A stretch of 36,160 nt of DNA from Candidatus Zixiibacteriota bacterium (GTDB lineage: Bacteria; Zixibacteria; MSB-5A5; SM23-73-2), in NCBI GenBank assembly GCA_030615745.1, contig JAUWYR010000025.1:1-36160 (forward strand), read 5' to 3'. Under the pieces are notes generated by a model that searched no databases, was not told the origin of the DNA, and saw nothing but the letters and a program-made list of their open reading frames with translations. Shown piece after piece: positions 1-8,027 of this stretch. The position numbers and the translations under genes are program-made. Every line of letters begins with the position of its first letter. Position 1 is the stretch's first letter.

Positions 1-175
1 TCTTGGTCTTTTCGGTAAGTCTTTTAAGTATTTTGTTAAATATCAAAACAACTAATTTAGATAGTAATAAAAAGATTAAAAAAATCAGGAGTGCCTGAAC
101 CCAGCTTTTTCCCAAGATAAAGCCCAAGCTTGAACTCTTTAGACCCTCAAAGATGTTTTGGAAAAAATTCATCAT
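1..175 (-). CDS. N-terminal part of a membrane protein, possibly a mechanosensitive (MscS-type) channel; runs off the window
   Basis: Reading the minus strand from an ATG at 175 gives an open frame to the window edge: MMNFFQNIFEGLKSSSLGF, then a strongly hydrophobic stretch (about residues 25-45) ending in NKILKRLTEKTK. An AAAAGG ribosome-binding site lies just upstream, about 6 bases before this ATG; an in-frame ATG at 181 is too close to it. One membrane helix followed by a basic, Lys/Thr-rich segment resembles the region before the channel domain of small MscS-family proteins. Only 58 codons are visible, so the family is a guess; the existence of a gene is better supported than its name. 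Confidence 0.45.
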   Translation of the reverse strand, partial: MMNFFQNIFEGLKSSSLGFILGKSWVQALLIFLIFLLLSKLVVLIFNKILKRLTEKTK

Positions 176-310
176 CACCATCCTTTTAAAATTTCGACCT
201 CTTTAAGATTATTATTTTTACGCGATAAAAATTAAAAGAAAAAAAAAGACGATGTCAAGAGGATAAAGTGATGAAAAAAGATTTAGGACGATTTTTTTCC
301 GAAAGAGTAG

Positions 311-401
311 CTCGATTTTCCAAAATCGAGTTTTATTTGTTTGGAGTGTAAAGCCTTGGCTTTACTTTTAAGGATTTTATTGTCGAGATTGGAATCTCGA
401 C
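311..401. repeat. Cluster of three short palindromes downstream of the glcF-like gene
   Basis: There are three inverted repeats. At 311-330 the arms are CTCGATTTT and AAAATCGAG. At 348-365 the arms are GTAAAGCC and GGCTTTAC. At 382-401 the arms are GTCGAGATT and AATCTCGAC. The first and third share a TCGA-N-TCGA layout with the pair at 1817-1865 but have different inner stem bases. The rest of the 176-401 gap is plain AT-rich DNA with no gene. The structures could also stop transcription leaving the glcF-like gene. Confidence 0.75.
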
Positions 402-1703
402 CTACAAGCCATAGGCATCGCATAAGATCTCGATCGGATGCTTTACTTTCATCGGGATATTTTCTTGTAAAAATGTCTCCTCAAATCTCATCATACATCC
501 GGGGCAACCTGAGACTAAAGTGTCAACATCAATTTTTTTGATGTTTTTCAGCTTGTGCTCCATTATTTTCTTTGATGTTGGGTAATATTTCAAATTGAAA
601 GAACCTCCTCCTCCACAGCAACGGTCTGCTTCTTCCATCTCGAAAAATTTAACATTTGGAAGGAGTTTGAGCAATTTTCTTGGCTGGTCTTTTATTCCCT
701 GTCCGCGATTCAGATGACAGGGGTCATGATAAGTCAGTTTGTACGTAGCATCTTGAGGATGCGGAGCATCTTGAGGATAATAATGACTATCTTTAAAATC
801 CTTTTTTAAATCGATGTGGTCTACTAAAAACTCAGATATATCGTATACTGGCACCTTGAATTTTCCAGCTTTCAAAAGCTCAGGATATTCTTTTTTCAGA
901 GTCAATCCACCTGAGGCACAGGCGACCACAATGCAATCGATGTCTAATTTATCAAACACTTCTAAATTCTTTTGTGCATGTTTTATCCCGCTTTCAAAAT
1001 CCCCGGAATTATAAATAGAGGTTCCACAGCATATCTGGTCATGTGGTATGACCACCTCTATATCGTTGTGAGTAAGAACCTTTATTAAAGCGTCTGCAAT
1101 ATTAGGATAGACCATATTTGTGCCACATCCTACGAAATATCCCACTCTCATTTTTGGATTTTTAACCTTAACCACCTCTGGATAGGTGTCCATCACAGTT
1201 TTTTTCGCTATCTTCGGATAGATTCTCTCTTTCCATCCATCTGGAAAGGGCAAAAACAAAGTTAGAGGGTTTTTTTCCGGCAATATCTTATTAGCCAGAG
1301 TTCCCATAAAAGTAGCCCATTTAGCAACTGGTGGCAGAAGCCTCCCTCTTTTCAAAAGGAACCTGAAGATGAATCTCTCAATGTAGGTTATTTTACCTCT
1401 ATCAACAAGCTCTGCCCTTGCTAAAAGGATCAAATCGTCTCCTCTCACTCCAGAAGGGCAAGCGTCAACACAAGCTTTACAGTTCAAACAAAAAGAGAGC
1501 CTTTTGCGGAAGACCTCGGACAGGTCTATATTTCCTTTATAAGCTTGCTCGATCAAAGCGACTCTTCCCCTGGGTGCTGCTTGTTCATATTTAGTCTCAG
1601 CATAAATAGGGCACACAGAGAGACATTTTCCACACTTTAAGCATTTGGAAAGATCTTCATATTTCTGTTGGATGCGAGGCATTTTTGAAGTGACTTTGTT
1701 CAT
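402..1703 (-). CDS. Fe-S oxidoreductase, glycolate/lactate oxidase iron-sulfur subunit (GlcF-like)
   Basis: 433 residues, usual length for GlcF. Two 4Fe-4S ferredoxin motifs lie near the N-terminus: C21-x2-C24-x2-C27-x3-C31-P and C72-x2-C75-x2-C78-x3-C82-P. Two CCG cysteine-rich domains follow, with CCG motifs at C225-C226 and C362-C363 (CCGGGG). Such subunits pass electrons from a flavin dehydrogenase oxidising a 2-hydroxy acid to the respiratory chain. A divergently transcribed GlcE-like flavin gene starts 324 bases away, so the two may work together. The start has a good AAGGTGAG site. Two oddities: residues about 310-319 (PQDAPHPQDA) are coded by an in-frame direct repeat, and the TAG stop is formed by the edge of a palindromic repeat. 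The substrate cannot be told from sequence; glycolate and lactate are the usual ones. Confidence 0.85.
   Translation of the reverse strand: MNKVTSKMPRIQQKYEDLSKCLKCGKCLSVCPIYAETKYEQAAPRGRVALIEQAYKGNIDLSEVFRKRLSFCLNCKACVDACPSGVRGDDLILLARAELVDRGKITYIERFIFRFLLKRGRLLPPVAKWATFMGTLANKILPEKNPLTLFLPFPDGWKERIYPKIAKKTVMDTYPEVVKVKNPKMRVGYFVGCGTNMVYPNIADALIKVLTHNDIEVVIPHDQICCGTSIYNSGDFESGIKHAQKNLEVFDKLDIDCIVVACASGGLTLKKEYPELLKAGKFKVPVYDISEFLVDHIDLKKDFKDSHYYPQDAPHPQDATYKLTYHDPCHLNRGQGIKDQPRKLLKLLPNVKFFEMEEADRCCGGGGSFNLKYYPTSKKIMEHKLKNIKKIDVDTLVSGCPGCMMRFEETFLQENIPMKVKHPIEILCDAYGL
748..778. repeat. 13-bp direct repeat with hairpin character inside the glcF-like gene
   Basis: GCATCTTGAGGAT occurs at 748-760 and again at 766-778, an 18-base period. 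Each unit, with its flank, can fold as GCATC-TTGAG-GATGC. The repeat adds a PQDA-containing in-frame insert to the coded protein without breaking it. Confidence 0.7.
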
Positions 1704-1816
1704 TTTTTCTCACCTTTACCTTGAAATTTCAAGCCAATATATTAACCGAATGAATTTGTGTCAAGCCTAAAAAATAACCCTTTTCATTTTAACATAATTT
1801 ATACGAAAGATAGTAG

Positions 1817-1950
1817 GTCGAAATTCCAATTTCGACAAAACAAATGTCGATTTTGGAAAATTGACCTACAAAACTTGTCTCGAGCGTGAGCGAGGGAACT
1901 CGACGAAGCCCCGCCAATGGCGGGACCACGCCCTTCGGGCTCGCAATGAC
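1817..1950. repeat. Intergenic repeats between the divergent glcF-like and glcE-like genes
   Basis: Two palindromes come first: 1817-1836 (arms GTCGAAATT and AATTTCGAC) and 1846-1865 (arms GTCGATTTT and AAAATTGAC). They are bounded by GTAGGTC and GACCTAC. A GC-rich element follows at about 1877-1950. It contains a hairpin with arms CCCGCC and GGCGGG, another with arms GCCC and GGGC, and ends TCGCAATGAC, a layout widely seen as dispersed intergenic repeats in bacterial genomes. No gene or clear promoter is seen in the 1704-2027 gap. Confidence 0.75.
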
Positions 1951-2027
1951 AAAAAAACATACTTTTTCAGCTCTCGTTAAATTCACTTGACACCAGAAAT
2001 TATAAAAATATATTTAGCTTCAATGTT

Positions 2028-2771
2028 ATGTTCGAAAAAAGACTAATTGACCAGATTGCAAAAATAGTCGGGGATAAAAACATAAGCTTGAGTTTGGACA
2101 GGCTCTATGCTTATCCAGAGGACTCTGGCGTTATCCTTAAAGTCATAGGTCTGGCAAAAGAGAGTAAGTTCAAAATAATACCTGTCGGGTCTGAATCGAA
2201 AATAGATTATAACAGAGCTTTAAGGGATAACACCTTAATTTTAAGCCTTACTAAAATAGACCAAATCAAAAAAGTTGTTCCTGAAGACCTTTATGTGATC
2301 TCAGAACCTGGAGTTCTGCTTAAAGATTTAAATAAAAATTTAGAACCTTTTGGTCTTTTTTATCCTTTTTCAGATATCCAGCAAAAAGGCACAATAGGAG
2401 GAAGTATTGGCGCAGGATTAAAAGGAATGTGTGATCAAAGGATTGTCCATACTAAGGATTTCACATTAGCATTAGAAGTTATGCTCTCAACCGGTGAGAA
2501 ACTCAAGACCGGGGCGAGGGTGTTCAAAACCGTGACCGGATATGACCTGCCGAGACTATTTGTCAACTCCTGGGGAAGCTTGGGAATAATAACTGAGGTA
2601 TCTTTAAGGCTTCATCCTCTTGGGAGGAAAAAGGATTTTGAAAATATAAGCTTTGCTTCAATGGTAAAGAAAAAAGTTGATAGGGGAGAAGATAATCCTA
2701 AGTTTCATCTGAACCAAAAGATTAAACAGGCTTTGGATCCCCTCAGCATTTTCCCTGACTTCAATTTCTAA
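2028..2771 (+). CDS. Short FAD-binding (PCMH/FAD_binding_4) oxidoreductase subunit, GlcE-like, lacking most of the C-terminal domain
   Basis: 247 residues. Residues about 40-200 are a typical PCMH-type FAD-binding domain: IIPVGSES, then VISEPGVLLKDLNKNLEPFG, GTIGGSIGAG, FKTVTGYDLPRLFVNSWGSLGIITEVSLRLHP. GlcE proteins are usually near 350 residues and GlcD near 470-500. Here the FAD domain passes through about 20 linker residues straight into IKQALDPLSIFPDF, which resembles the normal extreme C-terminus of this family. This suggests loss of the middle of the C-terminal domain. The stop overlaps the end of the opposing response-regulator gene by three bases (2769-2771 against 2768-2770). No strong ribosome-binding site precedes the ATG. 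It is probably a partner of the divergent GlcF-like protein; whether it is active is uncertain. Confidence 0.75.
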   Translation: MFEKRLIDQIAKIVGDKNISLSLDRLYAYPEDSGVILKVIGLAKESKFKIIPVGSESKIDYNRALRDNTLILSLTKIDQIKKVVPEDLYVISEPGVLLKDLNKNLEPFGLFYPFSDIQQKGTIGGSIGAGLKGMCDQRIVHTKDFTLALEVMLSTGEKLKTGARVFKTVTGYDLPRLFVNSWGSLGIITEVSLRLHPLGRKKDFENISFASMVKKKVDRGEDNPKFHLNQKIKQALDPLSIFPDFNF

Positions 2772-3139
2772 TCCACACTCATTATATCTTTTATCATTTC
2801 ATCAATTTCAGATTTGCTAAAGGGTTTTTTCAAGAATTTTTTAGCCCCAGCATTTAGTGCCAGCTCCACCTCCAGGGTTCCGATGTGTCCGGTGATTACC
2901 ACCACCTTGGCATTCTTATCTATCTCAAGTAGCTTTTGAGTCAAATCTATACCATCCATTCCGGGCATGGAGATGTCAGCTAAGACCAGATCGGATTTTT
3001 CTTTTTGATAAATCTTTAATGCTTTTGGGGCATCATAGGTAACAGAAACCTTATGTCCATCGATCTCTATTAAACTTCCTAAAATATCAGCAACTGCTTT
3101 TTCATCATCGACAACCAGTATTTTCAGTTTCTTTTTCAT
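2768..3139 (-). CDS. Single-domain response regulator (CheY-like receiver)
   Basis: 123 residues forming one receiver domain and nothing else. The acidic pair D11-D12, phospho-acceptor D55 (LVLADISMPGMDG), T83 (VVVITGH) and K105 (FLKKPF) are all present, so it should be phosphorylatable. It lacks any DNA-binding or enzymatic output domain, so it should act by protein contact or as a phosphate relay. It lies 26 bases downstream of the hybrid kinase gene on the same strand and its sequence resembles that kinase's own receiver, which suggests an operon and a shared origin. The start is preceded by a G-run that can act as a weak ribosome-binding site. Confidence 0.9.
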   Translation of the reverse strand: MKKKLKILVVDDEKAVADILGSLIEIDGHKVSVTYDAPKALKIYQKEKSDLVLADISMPGMDGIDLTQKLLEIDKNAKVVVITGHIGTLEVELALNAGAKKFLKKPFSKSEIDEMIKDIMSVD

Positions 3140-3165
3140 AGCCCCCCCGTTTAACGTAAAAGAAT

Positions 3166-6030
3166 TTATTTAAAAACGAGCTCAGAGATAGTTTGATAAA
3201 GCGTTTGATTTTTAAATGGTTTTATTAAAACTTCGTTTGCCCCAGCCTCTTTGGCTTTTTTCTGCAGTTCTCTGGCGATGTGACCGGTTAATACTATGAT
3301 CTTCGATTTCTCATCTTCCTTTTTCATCTTTTTTATCAATTCTATTCCATCCATATCCGGTATAGTTATGTCGGACAATACTATGTCGAACTTATTTTTT
3401 TTGAAAAGTCCTAATCCTTCTTTGGCTCTCAAAGAAGTAGTTACTTTATGACCTTTGGATTCCAAAAATTTCTTTAAGGTGATGCAGATTGGTCTTTCAT
3501 CGTCAACCAAAAGGATATTTAATTTTCTTTTAATCTCTTTTGTGGATTTTATCTCTGTTTCGAGAAGAGACTTGCGAGGTAAGTTTTTGGAGACAGGGAT
3601 TAAAATAGTGAATTTGGTTCCAACTCCTTCTCTTGATTCTACCTCGATTTTGCCTTTATAGCTATCTATTATTCCGTGGGTGAGAAAAAGTCCCAGCCCG
3701 GTTCCGGGAATATCACTTCCCCCTAAAGGTCCTTTGGTGGTAACAAAGGGGTCAAAGATTTTTCCTTTTATATTTTCTGGAATACCGCATCCAGTATCCT
3801 TGAAAACGATCCGGATGTCGTCCTTATAAGGTTCAACCTTAACAGTCAAAGTCCCTCCTTTAGGTCTCATAGCATCTCTTGCATTAGTAAGCATATTTAA
3901 AAAGACCTCGGAGAACTGACCTTGGTCACAGAAGATTTTGGGGATGGGTTTGAATTTTTCAACTATTTTAATATTTGCTTTTTCTAATTCCCTATGGACT
4001 AAAGATAAAACACTTTTTAAAGGTTCGGTAATATCATTTAATTCTTTTTTCACATCTTTCTGTTGGGTAAAAGGTAAAAGGTTGCTGGTGATACTTGAGG
4101 CTCTATAAGAGCACTCTACGATTGACTCAAAGCATTTCTTTTTTTGTTTAGAATCCCTGATGAACAACCCCAACTCTGCATTAGCCAAAATCCCGGCTAA
4201 GATATTATTGAATTCATGAGCGATTCCATAAGCTAAAGTTCCTACTGCGACTAATTTCTCGGATTGGATCAACTGTTGCTGGAGTTTTCTTCTTTCGGTG
4301 ACATTTCTAAAAATTCCCCTTGTCGCAACAAATTTACCGTCCTTTATCTTGGGGTTAACCGAACCGCTAACAAAAATCTCTTTTCCTTCCTTTGTTATAA
4401 AAACTGTGTCAACATTGTCTAATGTCTCACTACTCACAACCTTTTTAAATAAGTCCATACAATGAGGAACTTGATCTATTCTTAGAATATCAGTCAAATT
4501 GAGCTTCTTAATCTCTTCATCAGAATACCCCATAACCTGTTTCCATTTTCTATTCACATAAACAAATTTACCATTTGCGTCAACACTTTGTATTAAATCA
4601 TTGGCATTTTCAAATAAATCTCTGTATCTTTCTTCCGACTCCCGCAGTTCCTCCTCCGCCCGCTTCCGCTCGGTGATGTCGGTATGGACTACAACCCAAA
4701 CTCTGCCGTGCTCAGGATGATCGAACATAGAAACACTCGCATAGCACCAGAAAGGCGTACCATCTTTTTTTATGTTATTGATTTCCCCTCGCCAAAAACC
4801 ATGTTTATTTATGAACTCCATGATTTCCTTTGCCGTCTCTTCAGGACTCTTCTCAGTGGGGGCATTCACGATAGAGACGTGCTTCCCAATCATTCCACCA
4901 GGACCATAGCCAAATATCTCCTCAAATTTCGGATTAGTGTAGACGATCACACCATCGCTGGCTCGGATAAGATAAACGCCCTCGGACATATTCGCTGCAA
5001 TTTCGCTTTGAAAACGCAGCGCCTCCTCCGCCCGCTTGCGCTCGGTGATGTCACGGACTACCCCCCACATTCCCTCCGGTTTTCCATCTTCATCTCTGAT
5101 CAACCACACCCTGGCAGATACTGGAAATACCGTTCCATCTTTTCTTATGTACTCCTTTTTATATTCGTCAGAATAGCCCCTCTTCAAAATCTGTTCCTTT
5201 ACGATCTTGGCTTCCATTTGATGCCACCGTTTTGGGGTCAGTTGTTGATAGGTTAGATTCTTCAGTTCGTCCTTGGAATAACCAAGCATCTCTGCAAACG
5301 CCTGATTGCACTCAAATATGCCTCCATCCATAGGTCCACCCGCTATTCCGTCTCTGATAGTCTCGTACAAAGTGCGATATTTTTTCTCAGACTCCCGCAG
5401 CTCCTCCTCCGCCTTCTTGCGCTCGGTGATGTCCGTCACGAAGGCGAGTGCCCCTATATAATTCCCGTCATCATCGGTAATCGGCGATGTCTCCAGGCTC
5501 GTATAGACTCGTGTTCCATCTTTTCGAACAAACTCAAAATCGTGCTGTTCTTTGATGCCTTGTTTGCGGCGTTCCAAATTTCGTTTGCAAATCTTTATAC
5601 CTTGTTCATCCATAAATGAAAATAAATGTTTTCCCTGCATTTCATCTACGGTGTATCTCAGTATCTCTGCCATGCGAGGATTGACGAAGGTAGTGTAGGT
5701 ATCTTTATCGATAGCCCAAATGCCTTCCTGCGCATTTTCAATTAGTTGGCGATATTTCTTTTCGCTCTCCCGCAGCGCCATCTCCACCTTCTTTTGCTTT
5801 GATTCAGCTCGGCGGATTAGGCTAATCGCAATCAAGCCAATGAAAAAAGCGGCAATTAAATCGATAATAAATTCTGCCAAATTTATGGGAGTACGGGGTG
5901 CTCCCAAAAGAAGATGGGGGAGGTCTAATATTTCGTGTAATACACTTATGATAATAAAGATGATAAGTGCACCAATTACTATCAGCCCTAATCTTCCCCC
6001 TATGAGCTGTTTCCAATTTTTATATCTCAT
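3166..6030 (-). CDS. Membrane hybrid histidine kinase with four PAS domains and a C-terminal receiver
   Basis: 954 residues. Two membrane helices (about 12-33 and 50-73) anchor the N-terminus. Four PAS/PAC units follow at about 88-205, 212-332, 338-457 and 465-582, each ending in a TDITERKKAEEELRESE-like linker. The kinase core has H605 in GIAHEFNN, N-box LNMLTNARDAM (about 711-721), G1 box DTGCGIP (about 745-751) and G2 box GTGLGLF (about 776-782). The receiver at about 837-954 has D843-D844, phospho-acceptor D887, T915 and K937. All catalytic residues look intact. The PAS sensors are mostly cytoplasmic, so the signal may be a ligand or redox state; it cannot be named from sequence. An AAGGAAG site lies 8 bases before the ATG. 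The following response regulator is the likely phosphotransfer partner. Confidence 0.93.
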   Translation of the reverse strand: MRYKNWKQLIGGRLGLIVIGALIIFIIISVLHEILDLPHLLLGAPRTPINLAEFIIDLIAAFFIGLIAISLIRRAESKQKKVEMALRESEKKYRQLIENAQEGIWAIDKDTYTTFVNPRMAEILRYTVDEMQGKHLFSFMDEQGIKICKRNLERRKQGIKEQHDFEFVRKDGTRVYTSLETSPITDDDGNYIGALAFVTDITERKKAEEELRESEKKYRTLYETIRDGIAGGPMDGGIFECNQAFAEMLGYSKDELKNLTYQQLTPKRWHQMEAKIVKEQILKRGYSDEYKKEYIRKDGTVFPVSARVWLIRDEDGKPEGMWGVVRDITERKRAEEALRFQSEIAANMSEGVYLIRASDGVIVYTNPKFEEIFGYGPGGMIGKHVSIVNAPTEKSPEETAKEIMEFINKHGFWRGEINNIKKDGTPFWCYASVSMFDHPEHGRVWVVVHTDITERKRAEEELRESEERYRDLFENANDLIQSVDANGKFVYVNRKWKQVMGYSDEEIKKLNLTDILRIDQVPHCMDLFKKVVSSETLDNVDTVFITKEGKEIFVSGSVNPKIKDGKFVATRGIFRNVTERRKLQQQLIQSEKLVAVGTLAYGIAHEFNNILAGILANAELGLFIRDSKQKKKCFESIVECSYRASSITSNLLPFTQQKDVKKELNDITEPLKSVLSLVHRELEKANIKIVEKFKPIPKIFCDQGQFSEVFLNMLTNARDAMRPKGGTLTVKVEPYKDDIRIVFKDTGCGIPENIKGKIFDPFVTTKGPLGGSDIPGTGLGLFLTHGIIDSYKGKIEVESREGVGTKFTILIPVSKNLPRKSLLETEIKSTKEIKRKLNILLVDDERPICITLKKFLESKGHKVTTSLRAKEGLGLFKKNKFDIVLSDITIPDMDGIELIKKMKKEDEKSKIIVLTGHIARELQKKAKEAGANEVLIKPFKNQTLYQTISELVFK

Positions 6031-6165
6031 AATTCAAACTTCCTTTTTATATTTTAAGATTGCTCCCATTACTTTTGTCCTGTTTGTTCTTATTTTTTTG
6101 TTTTTTAAAATAGCTCATCAGATTTGTTCTGTCAATCAAAAAAATCTCTAATTATGGTTTATGTT

Positions 6166-6340
6166 AGGGTGGAGGTTATACCTCTACCCTCATTACGGAT
6201 AGGGATACAACCCCTATCCGAACTATGTTGACAATTTTTTTTGATACAAAAATGTTGGATTTAGAAATCTGACTAACCCCTCTTTTTTTTGAAATTGATC
6301 CTTTATTCCAACCTATTTTTGTATATCGGAATTAAGGGAT
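6166..6340. repeat. Copy 1 of a diverged intergenic duplication with palindromes
   Basis: It contains two palindromes, 6166-6190 (arms AGGGTGGAGGT and ACCTCTACCCT) and 6196-6220 (arms CGGATAGGG and CCCTATCCG). Then come a TTTTTTTTGATAC-like string, a TGGATTTAGAAATCTGAC palindrome-like stretch and ATCGGAATTAAGGGATAAAGGATTAG. The same elements recur in the same order at 6571-6760 with many substitutions. No gene is seen. Confidence 0.65.
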
Positions 6341-6368
6341 AAAGGATTAGTGGGTAAATTTCATCTTA

Positions 6369-6483
6369 TGGGGCTGTTGCTCAACCCCATAGTGTCATTC
6401 TGAGTGAAGCGAAGAATCTCATTTTTCCTACGACATAAAAGACCCTTCACTTCGTTTCTTGGCCGGACAGGCAGGGTGACATT
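6369..6483. repeat. Dispersed-type intergenic repeat
   Basis: A palindrome at 6369-6391 (arms ATGGGG and CCCCAT) is followed by GTCATTCTGAGTGAAGCG at 6393 onward and closes with GCAGGGTGACA near 6482. The TGTCATTCTGAGTGAAGCGA start and AGGGTGACA end are the usual boundaries of a repeat seen between genes in many bacterial genomes. It is non-coding. Confidence 0.6.
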
Positions 6484-6570
6484 TGTAGACTTGGCAACAA
6501 ACCCTTATTTTGTATAAAAATTCCCTTTACAAAAAATAATTGATAAGATATAATAAGATAAAAGAGTCTG

Positions 6571-6760
6571 CGGATAGGGGTGCAACCCCTATCCGAACTT
6601 TGAGCATCGGGATAAACAATATCCCGACTCAACGGGAAATTTTTTTGATACGTCAATGTCTGATTTGAAAATCCGACCTATACAGGATCCCCCCTTTAGG
6701 ATGATTATATTAGAATGTTCATTTTATTTATTTATCGGAATTAAAGAGTAAAGAATTAGT
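6571..6760. repeat. Copy 2 of the diverged intergenic duplication
   Basis: A palindrome at 6571-6595 (arms CGGATAGGGGT and ACCCCTATCCG; the middle differs from copy 1) is followed by an extra hairpin at 6607-6627 (arms TCGGGAT and ATCCCGA). Next come TTTTTTTGATAC, a TGATTTGAAAATCCGACC stretch, and TATCGGAATTAAAGAGTAAA. The order matches copy 1 at 6166-6340. The rest of 6031-7038 shows no coding region. Confidence 0.65.
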
Positions 6761-7038
6761 TGACAAGATTTTATTCCCAGCACCGATTGGTAATGTAAAT
6801 ATTTGTGTGTTTGGTCTCTGAAAAAGTCGATTATATTTAGCACTTTGTTCTTTTAGAGAATTTTTTCAAATCAATTATCTATGCCATTCCCTTTTTTCTT
6901 TCTCTTTCTGACATCTTCTTTTGAATCTTTTCATTTATCCTAAAGTTGACAACTCTTTTTGTCAAGCAGTCCTGTGGACAGGCTTGAGCTACAAGATTTA
7001 GCACACTTTTTTGAATCTCATTATAGATGGCTTATTTA

Positions 7039-7329
7039 TCACACTGGTTTTCGAGCTTCGATCTTAAACCCTCGCAGATGCATTGTTATTCCATATTTAA
7101 TAGCAATATCAGGCAATCCGCTTTCGCCGGGTTCTAATGCGTGTCCGCCAGTTTCTGCAAAGTATACTATTTCAAAGCCCACGTTTATGAGACGTTTTTC
7201 ATATCCTTTCCCTGTATCGGGATCGTACCTGCGCCACTGATTTTGAATTTCGTCTGGAAGTTGTTTGAAGCTTTCAGGATGAGGCTCGGCATCCAGCATA
7301 AACAGTCTTCCACAGGGCTTGAGAATCCA
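7039..7329 (-). pseudogene. C-terminal remnant of a class I SAM-dependent methyltransferase
   Basis: On the minus strand, from about 7329 down to a TGA at 7039, the frame reads WILKPCGRLFMLDAEPHPES, continues through RRYDPDTGKGYEKRLINVGF and ends in KIEARKPV. The LKPxGRLFMLD segment matches the region just after motif III in UbiE/COQ5-like class I methyltransferases, where LKPGGRL is usual. Everything upstream (the SAM-binding half) is absent: the frame runs into a fragment of a dockerin gene coming the other way and then a stop at 7345. An internal ATG at 7299 could start an 86-residue frame, but that would lack the catalytic core. Best read as a decayed fragment left by a rearrangement. Confidence 0.6.
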
Positions 7330-7517
7330 TAAATATATCAGATGTCATTTATTTAGCAAACTATCTCCTGAAAGGCGATCCCCCACCACCAAGCTCAATT
7401 TGTGGAGCCAATGCCAATAGGGATGATGTTATCGATCTATCAGATGTGATATACATAGCGAACTATTTGTTGAAAAGTGGTCCTGAGCCACATGATTGCG
7501 GAAACTACCAGCCGTAG
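7323..7517 (+). pseudogene. Orphan C-terminal dockerin pair (remnant of a secreted protein gene)
   Basis: The frame opens after a TGA at 7320 and reads NISDVIYLANYLLKGDPPPP, then SSICGANANRDDVIDLSDVI, then YIANYLLKSGPEPHDCGNYQ followed by P and a stop at 7515-7517. These are two dockerin type I repeats with the same tail (PHDCENYEP in the intact copies) as the proteins ending at 29281 and 32620. There is no start codon, signal peptide or catalytic domain. The same GTAAAC-rich repeat cassette follows the stop as in the intact genes. Confidence 0.75.
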
Positions 7518-7810
7518 ACGGTAAACGGAAAACTGAAAACAGTAAACAGTAAAAAATCCTTTAATGGTTGCGTCAGGAGTTTCCGTTTGAAGCTAAAGGT
7601 TCTGTCAGGAGGTAACTACCGACAGCACTGGAAAAAATCACATTTCCTTTGCTGGCTGTTGGTCTTCTTGACCAACAGCTTGATGGTTTATGAAATCTTT
7701 CTGTTGGTGGAGAACACCAACAGATAACGAAAAAAAATTACATTTTTCTTATTCAATTTCGCAGAGAGATAAACCCTCCCTGGCCGGGCAGGCTGACGCT
7801 TTAAAAAGGT
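7518..7810. repeat. Dockerin-associated intergenic cassette, copy A
   Basis: The order is: GTAAACGG/AGTAAACAGT-type short tandem repeats (about 7519-7551); a degenerate GCGTCAGGAGTTTCC element (about 7569-7585); an imperfect hairpin at 7602-7625 with outer arms CTGTC and GACAG; hairpins at 7655-7679 (arms GCTGTTGGTC and GACCAACAGC) and 7701-7723 (arms CTGTTGGTG and CACCAACAG); and a TTCAATTTCGCAGAGAGATA element with CCTGGCCGGGCAGGCTG (about 7748-7798). Related parts recur at 27224-27467, 29282-29480 and 32621-32941. Confidence 0.75.
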
Positions 7811-7892
7811 TGCCCTTTTTACTAAAATTCTTGAATACAGTTTTTGGTCAATCCCTTGATTATTTATGCTGTTTTAGTATATTAGTTTTCAC

Positions 7893-7921
7893 TTGACCGA
7901 AATCTAATTATATACTATATT
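7893..7921 (+). promoter_or_regulatory. Probable housekeeping-type promoter for the YVTN-dockerin gene
   Basis: TTGACC at 7893-7898 and TATATT at 7916-7921 are separated by 17 bases, close to the sigma-70 consensus. This leaves a leader of roughly 100 bases before the ATG at 8028. Found by eye only. Confidence 0.45.
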
Positions 7922-8027
7922 TGTTATGGGAAAAGGACTTTTCTGTAGAAAGTTACAAATTAATATCTTTTTACAAGAGTCTAAAAAATAATGTGCAATG
8001 TTTATTCACCTTAACTTGGAGGTGCTA

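Noticed and set aside
1789-1986. 65-residue minus-strand open frame between the glcF-like and glcE-like genes
   Set aside because: It is made of the palindromes and the GC-rich intergenic repeat (VIASPKGVVPPLAGLRRVPS), a common artefact of that repeat.
4684-5256. 190-residue plus-strand open frame inside the histidine kinase gene
   Set aside because: It lies opposite the PAS domains; the kinase frame has all conserved motifs, and the shadow frame has none.
7518-7810. CRISPR array, because of repeated short units after the dockerin tail
   Set aside because: Units are only 6-9 bases (GTAAAC types) with no spacers of constant length, and no cas genes are present.
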